A DNA stretch of 64,000 nucleotides from Mesostigma viride (lineage: Eukaryota > Streptophyta > Mesostigmatophyceae > Mesostigmatales > Mesostigmataceae), in contig RPFO01000213.1 of NCBI GenBank assembly GCA_009746045.1, forward strand, positions 5,142,317 to 5,206,316. Direction: 5' to 3'. Position numbers and translations under genes: made by a program. How positions within the stretch are numbered: the first letter of the stretch is position 1; each line of letters begins with the position of its first letter. The notes below the pieces were generated by a model that was not told the DNA's origin, did not search any database, and saw only the letters and a list, made by a program, of their open reading frames with translations. Below, piece by piece: positions 62,808-64,000 of this stretch.

Positions 62808-63180
62808 TTAATTAAATCTTGTGCTCCCGTTGGGGAGTCACGGAGCACCGAAGTGCTTTTAATCCCTGTATGTGCACAACAGGAAGAAAGGGCAGAGACC
62901 CCCTTTCTCCTTCATGCCAGAGGCATGCCACAGCTGCACTCGGACACGATAGACGATCCGGCAAGTTCTGTGTATGCAATAAGACCCATGTGAGCATATC
63001 ATAACAAGGAGCGTGGGCAAGTAATCTGATCATAGCCAGGACGTAGCATGGGTGTCCAAGGGCTAAGCTAATTAAGGCTATGGCTGGTTGTGTACCGTGT
63101 GTTAGCGGTGCACGTGACTAGGTATGGTGGCACAGCTAGGCAAACATTCTAGGCTTGGCTGTCATGGCGGCAGTGACTTC
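62808..63180 (-). mobile_element. LINE-T 3'UTR with terminal hairpin and TTAA tail
   Basis: The 3' end (left) reads TTAATTAAATCTTGTGCTCC then CGTTGGGGAGTCAC, followed inward by GAAGAAAGGGCAGAG, GCATGCCACAGCTGCACTCG and ATAGACGATCCGGCAAG. It joins ORF1 directly at 63184, with no RT between them, as in the cluster at 25.8-27.0 kb. Confidence 0.75.
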
Positions 63181-63183
63181 CAA

Positions 63184-64000
63184 TCAATACAAGCTAGGGC
63201 TATTTTGTCGTCGATCATCAGGTCCATTTCCCCTCCAGTACACCTTAATGGGCTTCTGGGGGTCCTGCTTGTGGCGGAGGTATTCCGGCCACAGGTCACG
63301 TCGCTGCTGCTGCTGAGCAGGGGTCAGGTCGTCGTCCAGCGTCCAGGTGAGGTCGTGCAACCTGTTGCGACGAGAAAGGAACCGCTGCTTGTCCTCAGGG
63401 GAGGGGAAGGTGAGCAGGACGTACGGGTGGGGGAGCCGCCTTGTCCCGTGAGTGGGGAAGGCGGTGGCACCCACGCAGTTCTACCTCACCTACCAGGTCC
63501 GGCATGAGGGTAAGGAGCTGGTCCTTGAGCTCGTCGGCAAGGGTGGTTGACGTCTCACCTGGCTTCTGGGGGAAACGACGCAGCACCACCCGGCAGTCGC
63601 GGTGAGCGTGGTCGGTGGCCTCCCGTTGTTGTGCCTGGCGAAAGTCTTCAAGCTCCCGGAGTTTTGTAGCGATGGCGTCAGTGGTTGAGGCGGTCGCTGT
63701 CCGCAGCGGGTCCACATAGGAGAGCGGCGGGAGGTCGCCAGCCATCCTGCCGGGGTGGCTGGGATGCGATGGTGGCCGTCTGCTCCGCTATCTTTGGGAC
63801 CTGTGCGGCCACTGGCCAGGGCCTCGGTGTGGGCAGTGATGGCTTCAAGCTTCTTCATGAGCACGCCGCACTTGCCCTCCACCTGGTTTAGGCGAGAGAC
63901 AAGTGCAGCCTGCGTCTCAGATGCCTGGGCCGCGGTGTGCAGCGCCGTGAACTGAGGTTGGAGCTTGTGGACGACCTTGGTTTCCACATTGGAGACCCAG
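63184..64000 (-). pseudogene. LINE-T ORF1 protein, frameshifted, runs off the window
   Basis: Minus-strand frames, in order: an N-terminal coiled-coil-like region (METKVVHKLQPQFTALHTAA, LVSRLNQVEGKCGVLMKKLE, from 63987), an RRM-like domain (HRDCRVVLRRFPQKPGE, LTLMPDLVGEVELRGCHRLP, about 63600-63420), and a C-terminal domain (VLLTFPSPEDKQRFLSRRNR, WTLDDDLTPAQQQQRRDLWP, VYWRG), ending near 63184. At least two frameshifts (near 63420 and 63700) break it. The layout coiled coil, RRM, C-terminal domain is that of L1-type ORF1 proteins. The true start may lie beyond 64000. Confidence 0.78.

Overview
This window is nuclear DNA of a eukaryote. Its genes have GT-AG introns, non-LTR retrotransposons and DNA transposons fill the spaces between them, and simple-sequence repeats run for hundreds of bases. 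The gene content suggests a flagellate of the green lineage: a dynein-arm preassembly factor of the DNAAF3/PF22 family implies motile cilia, and a multi-exon low-molecular-weight phosphatase-like protein has a plastid-transit-like N-terminus. The species cannot be named from this sequence.

Four host genes can be modelled. (1) A two-exon, type II membrane, PAPS-dependent sulfotransferase-like gene (minus, 4465-6760). (2) A six-exon DNAAF3/PF22 gene (minus, 35647-43049, 635 codons), whose exon phases agree at every junction. (3) A small mitochondrial single-membrane-span protein, possibly COX7c-like (minus, 51844 down to at least 51263, last exon not found). (4) A seven-exon low-molecular-weight protein-tyrosine-phosphatase-like gene (plus, 55497-62100, 321 aa), in which the catalytic cysteine of the family is read as serine.

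Most of the rest is mobile DNA. I use working names. LINE-A has ORF2 ending in a Pro/Arg-rich tail and 3' tails of AATTT type (11.4-13.3 kb and many minus-strand fragments). LINE-B is an almost complete ORF2 with endonuclease and RT at 17.1-20.7 kb and an ACTT tail. LINE-C consists of ORF1-only elements, including a 2,009-bp complete copy at 45.67-47.68 kb with an 11-bp target duplication. LINE-T is a TTAA-tailed ORF1 family at 16.3, 25.8-27.1 and 62.8-64.0 kb. LINE-D is an L1-type ORF2 at 52.2-54.7 kb plus a 241-bp copy with a 15-bp target duplication. There is also a hAT transposon remnant with 8-bp target duplication, a TA-flanked MITE, a 700-bp palindrome and a roughly 180-bp satellite with alternating monomers.

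Tandem repeats are concentrated in introns. In both large genes some of these arrays include copies of the neighbouring splice site itself, or even the start of the neighbouring exon. Together with the ORF1-only retroelements and the shared 3'-terminal hairpin of several LINE families, this is the most interesting biology in the window.
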